From assembly GCF_000308495.1 (NCBI RefSeq), contig NZ_BAFU01000070.1, positions 248,001 to 312,000 of the forward strand: a DNA stretch of 64,000 nt. Reading direction: 5' to 3'. A program made the position numbers and the translations under genes. A model generated the notes under the pieces. That model made no database searches, had not been told where the DNA came from, and saw only the letters and a list, made by a program, of their open reading frames with translations. This document shows, piece after piece, positions 43,152-54,635 of this stretch (its first letter is position 1; every line of letters starts with the position of its first letter). The DNA is from Nocardia brevicatena NBRC 12119 (GTDB lineage: Bacteria > Actinomycetota > Actinomycetes > Mycobacteriales > Mycobacteriaceae).

Positions 43152-44366
43152 GTGAGGAGCCAGCCGCACGTACTCGGAATCGTGCTCGCCGGTGGCGAGG
43201 GCAAGCGACTCTTTCCACTCACCGCCGACCGGGCCAAACCGGCCGTTCCGTTCGGCGGCGCCTACCGCCTCATCGACTTCGTTCTCAGCAATCTCGTCAA
43301 CGCCGGTTTTATGCGGGTCTGTGTGCTCACACAGTACAAATCGCATTCCCTGGACCGGCATATCTCGCAGACCTGGCGCCTGTCCGGTTTCGCCGGCGAA
43401 TACATAACCCCCGTGCCCGCCCAGCAGCGACTCGGTCCGCGCTGGTACACCGGCAGCGCCGACGCGATCATGCAATCGCTGAACCTCATCTACGACGAGG
43501 ATCCCGACTACATCGTCGTATTCGGCGCCGACCACGTATACCGAATGGACCCGGAGCAGATGGTCGCCCACCATATCGATTCCGGCGCCGGGGTCACGGT
43601 GGCCGGTATCCGGGTGCCGCGCAGCCAGGCGAGCGCTTTCGGCTGTATCGACTCCGACGAATCCGGCCGCATCATCGGTTTCCTGGAAAAACCGACGCAT
43701 CCGCCGGGAATTCCCGACGACCCGAATATGACCTTCGCGTCCATGGGCAACTATGTGTTCACCACCAAGGTTCTGGTGGATTCGATCAAGGCCGATGCGG
43801 AGAATCCCGACTCCGACCACGATATGGGCGGCGATATCATTCCGTACCTGGTCGCCGAGGGCCGGGCCGCCGTCTACGATTTCGCCGCCAATGAAGTCCC
43901 GGGGGCCACCGACCGCGACCGCGGTTACTGGCGGGATGTCGGCACCATCGACGCCTTCTACGAGGCGCATATGGACCTGGTGTCGGTACAGCCGGTGTTC
44001 AACCTCTACAACCGGCACTGGCCGATCCGCGGCGCCGCCGAGAACCTGCCGCCGGCGAAATTCGCCAAGGGCGGGTTGGCACAGGAGGCGATTGTCGGCG
44101 CGGGCAGCATTCTGTCGGCGGCGACGGTCCGCAATTCGGTGCTCAGCGCCAATGTGGTGGTCGACGAGGGGGCCACCGTGGAGGGCAGTGTGCTGATGCC
44201 GGGGGTGCGGATCGGGCGGGGAGCGGTGGTGCGGCGGGCGATCCTGGACAAGAACGTCATGGTGTCGGAGGGCGAGATCATCGGGGTCGACCCGGAGCGC
44301 GACCGCGGCCGCTTCGCCATCAGCAACGGTGGTGTGGTCACCGTCGGCAAGGGGACCTGGGTCTGA
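43152..44366 (+). CDS. glgC: Glucose-1-phosphate adenylyltransferase
   Basis: A 404-residue ADP-glucose pyrophosphorylase supplying ADP-glucose to GlgM. The nucleotidyl-transfer motif is [20 protein letters not shown], with [33 protein letters not shown] and the sugar-phosphate site [11 protein letters not shown]-terminal left-handed beta-helix ([20 protein letters not shown]) completes the fold. It starts at GTG 43152 with a leaderless promoter and ends before a strong terminator. Confidence 0.97.
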   Translation: MRSQPHVLGIVLAGGEGKRLFPLTADRAKPAVPFGGAYRLIDFVLSNLVNAGFMRVCVLTQYKSHSLDRHISQTWRLSGFAGEYITPVPAQQRLGPRWYTGSADAIMQSLNLIYDEDPDYIVVFGADHVYRMDPEQMVAHHIDSGAGVTVAGIRVPRSQASAFGCIDSDESGRIIGFLEKPTHPPGIPDDPNMTFASMGNYVFTTKVLVDSIKADAENPDSDHDMGGDIIPYLVAEGRAAVYDFAANEVPGATDRDRGYWRDVGTIDAFYEAHMDLVSVQPVFNLYNRHWPIRGAAENLPPAKFAKGGLAQEAIVGAGSILSAATVRNSVLSANVVVDEGATVEGSVLMPGVRIGRGAVVRRAILDKNVMVSEGEIIGVDPERDRGRFAISNGGVVTVGKGTWV

Positions 44367-44406
44367 GCGTGACCGGCAGGCGATCGGCCGGTGACCGCTC
44401 GCACGT

Positions 44407-44443
44407 CGGTGCGCCCCCGTTCATACGGAACGGGGGCGCACCG
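44407..44443. terminator. Bidirectional terminator between glgC and efflux genes
   Basis: A perfect 16-bp stem (44407-44422 with 44428-44443) around ATACG lies 40 nt after the glgC stop and 17 nt after the stop of the convergent permease gene. Confidence 0.92.
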
Positions 44444-44460
44444 GTACGAGGTGCGTCGGA

Positions 44461-46116
44461 TCAGCGCAGATCGCGTCCCCGCACCCCGCCCAGTCCCGCC
44501 GCCAACAGCACGGCGGCAAGAGCGAGGACCGCGATCACGGGCGTGGCGGTGAACTCCGAGCCCGGGACCTTCGGCGCGTGACCGAACGGGTCCAGGTCAC
44601 GGAACCACTGCGGGGCGCCGGAGATCGAGCCGAGCAGAAACACCGCGATCGCGGCGGTGAGCAACCCCCACGCCAGCGGGGTCCAGCGCGGGGCCAGTCC
44701 GAACAGGGCGATGGTGATCGCGGCGAACAACCAGATGGCGGGCAGTTGCACCAGCGCGGCGGCCAGTACTCCCGGCAGCTTCCCGCCGATATCGTCGGCG
44801 GCGATCCCGTAGACCAGCCCGCCCAGCACCGCGGCGGTCACCATGATGACCACCGGACCGCCCAGCGCGAACACCAGATGCGAGGCCACCCAGCGGACCC
44901 GCCCGACCGCGCCGGTGAGCACGGATTCGGCGTGTCCGCCGTTCTCCTCGCCGAACAGCCGCAGCGACGCGGAAATGGCATAGGCCGCACCCGCGACACC
45001 GAGCATCGTGAAGGCGTAGTTGACGAACGAGTCCTCGAGCGAGTCGGTGCCGCCCATTCTGGTGATCAGCTCGCGCAGGGTTTCGTTGCTGCCGAAGCTG
45101 TCGCCGATACCGTTCACGACACTGCCGATCACCAGGCCGTACAGGCCGACACCGATGGTCCAGGCCAGCAGCGTGCCCCGCTGCAGCCGGACCGCCAGGC
45201 CGAGCGGTCCGGTCAGCGTGGGCCCGGCCTCGGGCCGACCCGGCCGCTCGGCGATGAGCCCCGCACCCACGTCACGCCGGCGCAGCAGCGCGTAGGCCGT
45301 GACGATCAGTACCACGAGCAGCGTCAGATGCAGCAACAGCACCCACCACCGGTCACCCGCGTACGGCCGCACCTGTAGCGACCAACCCTGGGGAGACAGC
45401 CAGGTCAGGGGGCTCACCGGCCCGTCACCCGCCTGCGCGTCGCCGACGGCACGCAGCGTGTAGGTCACGCCCAGCACCGCGAAACCGAGTCCTCGCGCCA
45501 ACCGGGCACCAGAACTGACCTGTGCCGTCACCGCCGCGACACCGGCGAACACCATGCCGGAGGCCGCGAGCGCGAGTCCGAAGGCCAGCGAGCCGCTTGC
45601 CGGAACATCCGAGGCGGCCAGGCTCACCGTGCCGAGCAGGCCGGTCGCCAGCGCACCACCGAAGGCCAGGATCAGGGCGGCCGTCAGGTTCGCGTACCGG
45701 CCCACCGCCGTGGAGCCCATGATCTCGCCACGGCCCGTCTCCTCCTCGGCCCTGGTGTGCCGGATCACCGTGAGAATGGTCGCCACCGCGATCAGGGTGT
45801 GGAACATTCCTGCTTTCCAGACCCCGGCGGCGCCGAGGGAGGTGTTGTAGACGGGCCCGTACATGGCCAGCTGGGCCGGGCTCGCCAGCACGGTGGCGGC
45901 GAACGAGGCACGGTCCGCCTCGGTCGGGTACACCGAGGCGATACTGGCGATGTAGACCCCGCCCAGCGGCAGCGACAGCAGCAGGATCCACAACGGCGCC
46001 ACGATCCGATCGCGGCGCAGGTACAACCGCAGCAGCCGGGTTGTTCCGGCGAAGCCCATACGGGTGGGTGGCGTATCGAATACGCGGTGCCGTGTTCCCG
46101 CGATCGCGGTGGTCAT
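44461..46116 (-). CDS. ABC multidrug exporter, permease (Rv1217c-like)
   Basis: A 551-residue polytopic membrane protein with about 12 helices (for example [20 protein letters not shown] and [15 protein letters not shown]). The conserved [20 protein letters not shown] and [20 protein letters not shown] segments are typical of the tetronasin-type (ABC-2) permeases. The M. tuberculosis homologue Rv1217c works with Rv1218c in multidrug efflux. ATG 46116 overlaps the ATPase stop (ATGA), so the pair is co-translated. Confidence 0.92.
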   Translation of the reverse strand: MTTAIAGTRHRVFDTPPTRMGFAGTTRLLRLYLRRDRIVAPLWILLLSLPLGGVYIASIASVYPTEADRASFAATVLASPAQLAMYGPVYNTSLGAAGVWKAGMFHTLIAVATILTVIRHTRAEEETGRGEIMGSTAVGRYANLTAALILAFGGALATGLLGTVSLAASDVPASGSLAFGLALAASGMVFAGVAAVTAQVSSGARLARGLGFAVLGVTYTLRAVGDAQAGDGPVSPLTWLSPQGWSLQVRPYAGDRWWVLLLHLTLLVVLIVTAYALLRRRDVGAGLIAERPGRPEAGPTLTGPLGLAVRLQRGTLLAWTIGVGLYGLVIGSVVNGIGDSFGSNETLRELITRMGGTDSLEDSFVNYAFTMLGVAGAAYAISASLRLFGEENGGHAESVLTGAVGRVRWVASHLVFALGGPVVIMVTAAVLGGLVYGIAADDIGGKLPGVLAAALVQLPAIWLFAAITIALFGLAPRWTPLAWGLLTAAIAVFLLGSISGAPQWFRDLDPFGHAPKVPGSEFTATPVIAVLALAAVLLAAGLGGVRGRDLR

Positions 46117-47033
46117 TTCGTCACCTTCTGCAGTTCGCCGGCCTCGCGGCCGTTGACCGAGTAATGGCGCATGAACAGCTCTTCCAGAGTCGGTGGCCGG
46201 CTGATCAGGCTCCTCACCCCGGTATCGCCGAGCACGCGGATCAGTCCGGCGAGGTGCTCGCTGTCGACCTGGCAGCTCAGGGTGTGATCGTCCAGGCGAA
46301 CGTCGGCGACGCCGGGCAGGGCCGCGATATCACCGGGATCGCCGGTCAGTTCGGCGGTGATGGAGGTGCGGCTCAGATGCCGCATCGACGCCAGTGTCCC
46401 GCTCTCCACGGTGCGTCCGGCGCGGATGATGGTGACCCGCTCGCACAGCTTTTCCACCTCGGACAGGATGTGGCTGGACAACAGCACGGTCGCGCCGCGT
46501 TCGGTCGCCTCGGCAACACATTCGCCGAAGACCTGCTCCATCAGCGGGTCCAGACCCGAGGTCGGCTCGTCCAACAGCAGCAGTTGGGCGTGGGAGGAGA
46601 AGGCGGAGACCAGCGCGACCTTCTGCCGGTTGCCCTTGGAGTATGTCCGGGCCTTTTTGCGAGGATCGAGTTCGAAGCGTTCGATCAGCTCGGCCCGTCG
46701 CCCGGTGTCGAGACCGCCGCGCATCGTGGCGAGCAGGTCGATGATCTCGCCGCCGCTCAGCGACGGCCACAGTGTGACATCGCCGGGGACGTAGGCGATT
46801 TCGCGGTGCAATGCCACCGCGTCGGCCCACGGGTCCCGCCCCAGCATCCGCACCTCGCCGGAAGTACGCGACAGCAGGCCGAGCAGGACCCGGATGGTGG
46901 TGGACTTGCCCGCTCCGTTGGGCCCGAGGAAACCATGGATCTCGCCCGCGAAGACCTCCAGGTCGAGCCCGTCGAGTGCACGGACCTGCCCGAAGTGTTT
47001 GTGCAGATCTCGGATGTGGATTGCCGAAACCAT
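46113..47033 (-). CDS. ABC multidrug exporter, ATPase (Rv1218c-like)
   Basis: A 306-residue ABC ATPase partnering the permease downstream. Walker A is [20 protein letters not shown], the signature region [17 protein letters not shown] (Gly-Asn replacing the LSGGQ), Walker [14 protein letters not shown] and the switch His in [15 protein letters not shown]. The C-terminal extension is typical of drug-exporting family members. ATG 47033 follows AAGGAG. TetR-controlled transcription from upstream is expected. Confidence 0.93.
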   Translation of the reverse strand: MVSAIHIRDLHKHFGQVRALDGLDLEVFAGEIHGFLGPNGAGKSTTIRVLLGLLSRTSGEVRMLGRDPWADAVALHREIAYVPGDVTLWPSLSGGEIIDLLATMRGGLDTGRRAELIERFELDPRKKARTYSKGNRQKVALVSAFSSHAQLLLLDEPTSGLDPLMEQVFGECVAEATERGATVLLSSHILSEVEKLCERVTIIRAGRTVESGTLASMRHLSRTSITAELTGDPGDIAALPGVADVRLDDHTLSCQVDSEHLAGLIRVLGDTGVRSLISRPPTLEELFMRHYSVNGREAGELQKVTK

Positions 47034-47123
47034 CGAATCTCCTTGTGGGAAAAGAGAAATAAGGTAGTTGTAAAGTCCCGTTGCGCCCCCATATGGAGCG
47101 CGTCCGTCCGGCTCGGCGCCCGG

Positions 47124-47870
47124 TCAGTGCCTGTCGGTCGCCGAGTCGGCCTCGCGGTCGGGGCCGGCCGGACCGCCTCCGAGCGGGGGCGTCCCGTGCT
47201 CGGTGGACAGCGGGTCGGCGTCCGGCGCCCATGAACCGTGGTCGTAGCCCGCGGAGAGCAGAGTGTCCATCATCGACGAATCGGTGAGCAGGCCCTCGGT
47301 GAAGACCTCGAGGGCGGGCAGCATCATCTGGTCGGCGTATTCCCGCAACGCCTTGCGGTAGTCGACGGGACCGTCGCCCTGGGTGTGCAGTTGCAAGAAC
47401 AGCAGCATGCCGCCACCGTTCGCCGTGGCGAGATAACGGGCCATCGCCTTCAGGTCCCGCGGCCTGCGCATGACGCCGTTGGCGATACCCACGTCCAGAT
47501 ACTGTTCCACGTCGGCGACCATGCGTTCGAACAGCGAACCGGCGAGGCCGCCACCGGCCTGGAAGCTGCGCACCACGTAGGCGATAACCGGAGCGAACTC
47601 CTCGATCTCCGCCAATTGGTGTAGCAGATTGCCGCTGGACGGCTGGTTGAAATAACTCATCTTCGAGTCACGGATAACCCCCAACACGTAGTCGTCGCAT
47701 TCTCGACGCAGCCCGTCCTTGGAGCCGAAATGGTGGTTGACCAATCCGGGGGAGACGCCGGCCGCGGCCGCGATGGCGCGGACCCCGATGCCGAACCCTC
47801 GTTCACCGAACAGCGCGACCGCCGTGTCGCGGATACGGGCCCGGGCATTCAGGTCATCGGTTGAACGCAT
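47124..47870 (-). CDS. TetR-family repressor of the efflux pair (Rv1219c-like)
   Basis: A 248-residue TetR regulator with the HTH region RDTAVALFGERGFGIGVRAI, AAAAGVSPGLVNHHFGSKDG. Rv1219c of M. tuberculosis represses its adjacent ABC pump. This protein carries a longer Pro/Gly/Asp-rich C-terminal tail than the mycobacterial one. The ATG at 47870 is embedded in the palindrome TGAAC-gcat-GTTCA, and a TAACGT -10 lies 7 nt upstream, so it probably autoregulates with a leaderless mRNA. Confidence 0.93.
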   Translation of the reverse strand: MRSTDDLNARARIRDTAVALFGERGFGIGVRAIAAAAGVSPGLVNHHFGSKDGLRRECDDYVLGVIRDSKMSYFNQPSSGNLLHQLAEIEEFAPVIAYVVRSFQAGGGLAGSLFERMVADVEQYLDVGIANGVMRRPRDLKAMARYLATANGGGMLLFLQLHTQGDGPVDYRKALREYADQMMLPALEVFTEGLLTDSSMMDTLLSAGYDHGSWAPDADPLSTEHGTPPLGGGPAGPDREADSATDRH

Positions 47871-47883
47871 GTTCAGTACGTTA
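47862..47883 (-). promoter_or_regulatory. TetR operator and -10 overlapping the start codon
   Basis: TGAAC (47862-47866) pairs with GTTCA (47871-47875), straddling the start codon. On the minus strand TAACGT (47883-47878) lies 7 nt before the ATG. A further AAACAC-n-GTTCA half-site lies just upstream, near 47884-47895. Confidence 0.65.
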
Positions 47884-48028
47884 AACACTCGTTCAGTCAC
47901 TGGGCAAGGGGGTACTCCGTAGAGATTCCGTAAAGACGCTTCGACCGACGGACGGCGCGACAACGACCGGTGGGAGGCACCGGCCGGCGGCCCCTCTCAC
48001 CCGGCCGTGGCACCGTGAGCGGTCTTCG

Positions 48029-48661
48029 CTACCCCTTCGAGGCGCAGAGCAGGCCGTCGCCGACCGGGATGAGCACGCTGGTCAGCATGGGGTCCTCGGC
48101 TATGGTCCGGGTGGCCTCCCGAACCGCCTGAGTGGTCGCGTCCCGCTGCGCCGGGTCGGGAACCCGACCCCCCAGTAGGGCGTTGTGCAACAGGAGCGCG
48201 CCGCCCGGCCGGAGCAGTCGGACGGCCTCGGTCAGATACTGGGCGCATTCGATCGGCGCCGCGTCCACGAACACCAGGTCATAGACCCCGTCGGCCAGGC
48301 GCGGGAGCACATCCAGCGCCTGGCCGTTGATCATCCTGGTGCGGGCGGGCGGAATGGCGGCGGCGCGGAACGCCTTCTTTGCGGCCCGCTGGTGTTCCGG
48401 CTCGAGGTCGATGGTGGTGAGCGTCCCGTCCTCACGCATACCGTCGAGCAGCCACAGGCCGCTGATCCCGGCACCGGTCCCCACCTCGACCACCGCCCGC
48501 GCGTCGACGAGCTGGGCATACATACTCAGCAGCGCCCCGACCGACGGCGCCACCGGCGCGACGCCCAGTTCGGTGGCCCGCTCGCGGGCGATGACGAGGA
48601 CCTCGTCCTCCACGACGGATTCCTCCACGTAGGCGAGATTTCGCTCCAGGTTCGATGCCAC
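48029..48661 (-). CDS. SAM-dependent O-methyltransferase (Rv1220c-like)
   Basis: A class I O-methyltransferase of the family including catechol and caffeoyl-CoA methyltransferases. Segments are VEVGTGAGISGLWLLDGM (SAM motif I), TLTTIDLEPEHQRAAKKAF, YDLVFVDAAPIECAQYL and LLRPGGALLLHNALLGGRV. GTG 48661 is preferred over ATG 48667 because TAGCCT is exactly 7 nt upstream of it (leaderless). It is divergent from sigE, as Rv1220c is in M. tuberculosis. Substrate unknown; length is 210 residues. Confidence 0.92.
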   Translation of the reverse strand: MASNLERNLAYVEESVVEDEVLVIARERATELGVAPVAPSVGALLSMYAQLVDARAVVEVGTGAGISGLWLLDGMREDGTLTTIDLEPEHQRAAKKAFRAAAIPPARTRMINGQALDVLPRLADGVYDLVFVDAAPIECAQYLTEAVRLLRPGGALLLHNALLGGRVPDPAQRDATTQAVREATRTIAEDPMLTSVLIPVGDGLLCASKG

Positions 48662-48668
48662 GCCCATG

Positions 48669-48674
48669 AGGCTA
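48669..48674 (-). promoter_or_regulatory. -10 hexamer (TAGCCT), leaderless methyltransferase
   Basis: On the minus strand TAGCCT is followed by CATGGGC and then GTG 48661. It would place transcription start inside any ATG 48667 start. Confidence 0.5.
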
Positions 48675-48760
48675 TGCCAATCGGCGGAAAGCGGGTCGAA
48701 ACATTCTCAGGTGTCCCTCAGGATCTGCATACCCCAGCCATATCGGGGAAGGAGACAGTA

Positions 48761-49003
48761 GTGACCACGCAAGACCAGTCGACCGACCGGCGCGGGAACA
48801 ACGACGAGCCAAGAGATGGTTGTACCCGCCGACGGCGTTCCGAGACCCGGACCGCCGTATGCGACCCTGCGCCTCGGTCCCGAGTAGGAGGTACCCCACA
48901 TCCACATGGTCGATGCGGCGCGCGAGTATACTGGCCCGTCCGAACTGCCCCGGGCCCGCCGATCGGCAGTATTCACCGGCTCCGAGCACCCGCTCCCCGG
49001 TGA
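48761..49003 (+). CDS. Possible leader ORF overlapping the sigE start
   Basis: GTG 48761 has a good ribosome site (GGAAGGAGAC, 5 nt spacing) and opens an 80-codon Arg-rich frame ([20 protein letters not shown]) that overlaps the first 98 nt of sigE in another frame. It could be a regulatory leader that controls sigE translation. No homology is recognised and its composition is poor for a folded protein. Confidence 0.3.
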   Translation: MTTQDQSTDRRGNNDEPRDGCTRRRRSETRTAVCDPAPRSRVGGTPHPHGRCGARVYWPVRTAPGPPIGSIHRLRAPAPR

Positions 49004-49778
49004 GGACAGGGCACTGACCGAAGAGGATACGACACTGCCCTGGGAGGAGACCACAGTGTCCGAATGGGATACCGGCATGGCGGACGGTCCCGACAACGCC
49101 GGCGCCACGGCCATCGACGCGCACCACGACCCGAGCGAAACCGGCCGGTTCGCCGCGGCAGGGGACGCCATGGATATGGCGGACCTGTCCGGTCTGGGCG
49201 AACTCACCGGAACCGCTGCCTTCGACGCCACCGGCGACCCCTCGGCCATGCCCAGCTGGGACGACCTGGTCCGGGAACACGCCGACCGGGTCTACCGACT
49301 GGCGTATCGCCTCTCCGGTGATCCCCAGGACGCCGAAGACCTCACCCAGGAGACCTTCATCCGGGTCTTCCGGTCGCTGTCGAACTACCAGCCGGGCACC
49401 TTCGAGGGCTGGCTGCACCGCATCACCACCAACCTCTTCCTGGACATGGTCCGGCGCCGCAGCCGCATCCGGATGGAAGCGCTGCCCGAGGACTACGAGC
49501 GGGTTGCCGCCGACGGCCCCGGCCCCGAGCAGGTCTTCCACGATGCCCGACTCGACCCCGATCTCCAATCCGCGCTGGACTCGCTGGCTCCGGAATTCCG
49601 TGCCGCGGTCGTGCTGTGCGATATCGAAGGACTGTCCTACGAGGAGATCGGCGCGACGCTCGGCGTGAAACTGGGAACCGTGCGCAGTCGTATCCATCGT
49701 GGTCGACAGGCATTGCGCGACTACCTTGCGCATAATGGGTCACAGGAGAGGTTCGCCGCCGAGGCGAACCCCGGGTGA
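48906..49778 (+). CDS. sigE: ECF RNA polymerase sigma factor SigE
   Basis: A 290-residue ECF sigma factor for the envelope-stress response. From [10 protein letters not shown] onward it matches mycobacterial SigE: region 2 is [20 protein letters not shown] with [14 protein letters not shown], and region 4 is [20 protein letters not shown] with [12 protein letters not shown]. The first about 95 residues are variable and acidic, as in other mycolata. ATG 48906 lies 13 nt after AGGAGGT, which is long; internal starts are likely, as known for mycobacterial SigE. It is followed by its anti-sigma gene rseA. Confidence 0.95.
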   Translation: MVDAAREYTGPSELPRARRSAVFTGSEHPLPGEDRALTEEDTTLPWEETTVSEWDTGMADGPDNAGATAIDAHHDPSETGRFAAAGDAMDMADLSGLGELTGTAAFDATGDPSAMPSWDDLVREHADRVYRLAYRLSGDPQDAEDLTQETFIRVFRSLSNYQPGTFEGWLHRITTNLFLDMVRRRSRIRMEALPEDYERVAADGPGPEQVFHDARLDPDLQSALDSLAPEFRAAVVLCDIEGLSYEEIGATLGVKLGTVRSRIHRGRQALRDYLAHNGSQERFAAEANPG

Positions 49779-49842
49779 TTCGACGCCGGACGACGTCGGC
49801 GCCCGCCGATCAGCGATGTCGGTTGGGAAGGATGAGCACCGA

Positions 49843-51778
<1,936 letters not shown>

Positions 51779-51799
51779 CGGGCGGGCGGGCGCGGCGGG

Positions 51800-51805
51800 T
51801 AGCCT
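51800..51805 (+). promoter_or_regulatory. -10 hexamer (TAGCCT), leaderless tatB
   Basis: TAGCCT, seven nucleotides, then GTG 51813, with no ribosome site. Confidence 0.55.
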
Positions 51806-51812
51806 GGACGGC

Positions 51813-52229
51813 GTGTTCAGCAGTATCGGGTGGAGCGAGATGCTGGTCTTGCTCGTCGCCGCGCTCGTCATTCTCGGTCCGGAGCGATTGCCCGGAGCCG
51901 TGCGCTGGACTGTGCGCAGCCTGCGTCAGGTACGCGATTACGCCACCGGCGCGACGGCGCAATTGAGACAAGAACTCGGACCCGAATTCGACGATCTCCG
52001 CAAACCGCTGGCCGATCTCCAGGAATTGCGCGGAATGACGCCGCGGGCGGCGGTTACCAAACACCTTCTGAACGGCGATGACTCGCTGTTCAGAGACCTC
52101 GAGCGGGCGGTGCCCGATACCAAGGACCTACTCGGCGCGAGCGGTGGGTTGACAGATTACCCAATGCCGAAGAACGAGAAACCCTTGGAACGCAACGAAC
52201 GTCCGCCGATCGATACCGACGCCACCTGA
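51813..52229 (+). CDS. tatB: Sec-independent translocase subunit TatB
   Basis: A 138-residue twin-arginine translocation component. It has the TatA/B N-terminus ([20 protein letters not shown] with the Glu in the first helix), the GPERLPG hinge and an amphipathic helix ([20 protein letters not shown]) continuing as a charged tail. It binds Tat substrates together with TatC, which is encoded elsewhere. Position after htrA matches Rv1224. Confidence 0.95.
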   Translation: MFSSIGWSEMLVLLVAALVILGPERLPGAVRWTVRSLRQVRDYATGATAQLRQELGPEFDDLRKPLADLQELRGMTPRAAVTKHLLNGDDSLFRDLERAVPDTKDLLGASGGLTDYPMPKNEKPLERNERPPIDTDAT

Positions 52230-52241
52230 TTCGTCAACCGA

Positions 52242-52275
52242 TCTAGACACCGAAAGACTGCCCGCTGTCTAGACT
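52242..52275 (+). promoter_or_regulatory. Repeated TCTAGAC boxes and -10 before the HTH gene
   Basis: TCTAGAC occurs at 52242-52248 and again within the palindrome GTCTAGAC at 52267-52274. The second overlaps TAGACT (52270-52275), a -10 placed 6 nt before ATG 52282. A repressor bound there would block its own promoter. Confidence 0.5.
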
Positions 52276-52281
52276 TCGCAC

Positions 52282-53142
52282 ATGTCGGCCGATGACGTGG
52301 CGCGAATATTCGCGATCGAAGACAAAGTCGAGCGACTCAAGGCCGCTACCGAGGGGGTCGCCGCGGCGCAACAGACCATCAACGAGCTCACTCGGATTCG
52401 CCGTGCGGTTATTCGGGAACTACACGCCGACGGCTGGACATTCGCCAGGATCGGCGCGGCGGCCGGCCTATCCCGCGCTCGCATTCACCAGGTGAGCACC
52501 CAGGGACCGGCACCGGAGGGCCTGTTCTTCGGACACGGTCCACTCACCGTGCTGGTGCCGGACACCCGGGCGGGCAGGCTGATCGGTGCACCCGACCCGG
52601 CGGCCGCGCCGCGCCTGGCGGAACTGCTACGCGAACTGGGCTTCTCGGTCACCGTCGAACAGTTCGCGCCCGGCCGGCCGATCGATCTACGCCGGGACGG
52701 ACTCATCGTGCTCGGCGGCCCCGAACTGTCCCCCAGTCTGCGCCATCTCATCTCCGCCGATCCCCGCCTGCGTCGCGCGGTCGCCCGCGCCGGCGACGGG
52801 CGACGCGGTATCGAGGACCGCGCGGCCCGGCGGATCTACCGCCCGGCCGGCCCGGACCCGCACGATATCGCCTATCTGGCGCGGCTGCCGCGCCCCGACG
52901 GATGCGGGTCGGTCCTCGTTATCGACGGTCTGCATCCGCCCGGCTCGCTGGGGGCCGTCCGCCTGCTCGCCACCCGACTCGCCACCTTGCACGAACGTGC
53001 CGGCAATCGCCGGTTCTCCACCCTGATCGGAGTGCGCTACGACCGCAGCACCGGGGAGCCGGTGGACGCCGATCTGCTCACCCCCGTTTTCCGGCACGAT
53101 CCGGTGGATATGCGCGCGCACGCGCTCCGACAGCGCCGCTGA
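52282..53142 (+). CDS. HTH protein with unknown C-terminal domain
   Basis: A 286-residue protein. Residues 20-80 form an alpha-helical HTH like sigma region 4 (ELTRIRRAVIRELHADGWTF, ARIGAAAGLSRARIHQVS). The C-terminal 190 residues form an alternating alpha/beta domain (LTVLVPDTRAGRLIG, LIVLGGPELSPSLRHLI, SVLVIDGLHPPGSLGAVRLL, RFSTLIGVRYD) that suggests a nucleotide- or ligand-binding fold, but I do not recognise it. It lies directly after tatB with its own leaderless promoter and TCTAGAC boxes. Confidence 0.75.
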   Translation: MSADDVARIFAIEDKVERLKAATEGVAAAQQTINELTRIRRAVIRELHADGWTFARIGAAAGLSRARIHQVSTQGPAPEGLFFGHGPLTVLVPDTRAGRLIGAPDPAAAPRLAELLRELGFSVTVEQFAPGRPIDLRRDGLIVLGGPELSPSLRHLISADPRLRRAVARAGDGRRGIEDRAARRIYRPAGPDPHDIAYLARLPRPDGCGSVLVIDGLHPPGSLGAVRLLATRLATLHERAGNRRFSTLIGVRYDRSTGEPVDADLLTPVFRHDPVDMRAHALRQRR

Positions 53143-53410
53143 CCTCCCCACACCCGCGCCCCGAGCCCGCCACCGACACCGGTCCGCACCGCAGGCCCCT
53201 ACGGGTACGGCAGCGACGATCTGTCCGATACCACCCGGTGGAGGATTGCGCGCGCGGCCCACATTGTTAGGCTGAATGTGACCCAGGTCACTCATGCCGT
53301 GTGTTTCTTTTCGTCATTCCAATGATTGGATAACTATGGAGTAACTCCCCCGTGGGTGAGTACACCGTGCCGATCTCCATATCCGCCGAAAAAATGCCAT
53401 GGAGGCGCAG

Positions 53411-54538
53411 GTGAATACGCTGGTAATCGTGGGGATTGTGTTGATCGCTATCGGATTGCTGACGTTCGCGATCCTGGTGGTCCGCCATCCCACCCTCGAA
53501 CGAGAACACATCACCGTTGCCGAACTCCAGGCGCGTCTGGCCGACGAGCACTCCGAAGAACGAGATCAGGAACCCGACGCCCCGCCCTCCGGCAACCATC
53601 ACGAACGAGATACCGGGTCCGAACCGGAAAAACCCGGAAGCGAAGACTCACCCGGGACCACAGGCGGCGCGCACCGTATCGCAGGCCCCGGATCGCGAGA
53701 CGCGGAGGCTTCCCCGCCAACCACGGACGACTCACCGGACGCAGACGGCTCCTCGAGCGCGGATGACTCACCGGGTACGGGCAACTCACCGGACGCAGAC
53801 GACTCCTCGGACACGGGCGACTCACCGGACGCGAACAACTCACCGGACGCGGGCGACTTCCCAGGCGCGGACGATACTCGACGGACAACAGCACCGGACC
53901 GGTCGGACAATCCGGATCCCGAGCCTTTCGAGGCTCCGGACTCCCCCACCGAGAAGTCACCGTCGAGCTATACAGATACAACATCCGCGGACGAGACCGG
54001 CACAGAAGGGAACACAACCGCCGTCCCGGACAGTGCCGGCAGATCACACCCCGCCAGGCCGACAGCCGAGGCCACATCGGTCACCGACAGCTCGGCCACG
54101 ACCGGCACCGAACCCACGGCCGAGACCGAACCTGCGGCCGATACCGAATCTGCGGCCGAGACCGAACCCGCGGCCGAGCAATCCTCCGCTCATATGAAGC
54201 GCTCCCGCCGCTCCGACAAAAAACGCGGTCCGAGAACCACTCCCACCCCCACCCCGCCATCGGACGCTCCGGAGCTCGCCCCCACATCCGATAACACCGA
54301 AGACGAGAGCCGCGAGGGCAATACGGACAACGGTGGTACAGGGAACAAGGACTGCGCGAACACCAACGCGGCCGGTTCTCCCACGCCGAAGCCCGGGCGT
54401 GCCCGGCGCTCCCGCCGCGCGGCCGGCGCCCCCGAAGCCCCCGCGACCACCGAAAGGTCCTCCACTCCGCGCCGGGATTTCCCGCGGCGCTCCTCGGCCT
54501 TCACCCGCGTGGCACAGCACCGGCAGCCGGACCACTGA
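53411..54538 (+). CDS. Membrane-anchored disordered Asp/Ser/Thr-rich protein
   Basis: A 375-residue protein with one N-terminal helix (NTLVIVGIVLIAIGLLTFAI) followed by almost entirely low-complexity sequence. Residues 105-150 contain repeats of the type DDSPD-ADGS/TGDS, and further on a TEPTAETEPAADTESAAE block. The C-terminus is basic (KRSRRSDKKRG, RARRSRRAAG). GTG 53411 sits 4-5 nt after GGAGG; ATG 53399 is an alternative. The helix supports this strand over the equally open minus-strand frame. Function unknown; an envelope tether or phosphorylation platform is speculation. Confidence 0.6.
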   Translation: MNTLVIVGIVLIAIGLLTFAILVVRHPTLEREHITVAELQARLADEHSEERDQEPDAPPSGNHHERDTGSEPEKPGSEDSPGTTGGAHRIAGPGSRDAEASPPTTDDSPDADGSSSADDSPGTGNSPDADDSSDTGDSPDANNSPDAGDFPGADDTRRTTAPDRSDNPDPEPFEAPDSPTEKSPSSYTDTTSADETGTEGNTTAVPDSAGRSHPARPTAEATSVTDSSATTGTEPTAETEPAADTESAAETEPAAEQSSAHMKRSRRSDKKRGPRTTPTPTPPSDAPELAPTSDNTEDESREGNTDNGGTGNKDCANTNAAGSPTPKPGRARRSRRAAGAPEAPATTERSSTPRRDFPRRSSAFTRVAQHRQPDH

Positions 54539-54635
54539 CCGCCCCTCCCCAAGGCACCCCGACAGTGCACCGCCCGGCGACGACCGGTCCTACGACCGCC
54601 GGGTCTCCTCCGTCCCTACCGGGCCGGCCCCTCCG

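Noticed and set aside
53599-53949. Ser/Glu/Gly-rich frame on the minus strand inside the disordered protein gene
   Set aside because: It has the same low complexity as the plus frame but no start signal; the plus frame has a clear membrane helix and a ribosome site.
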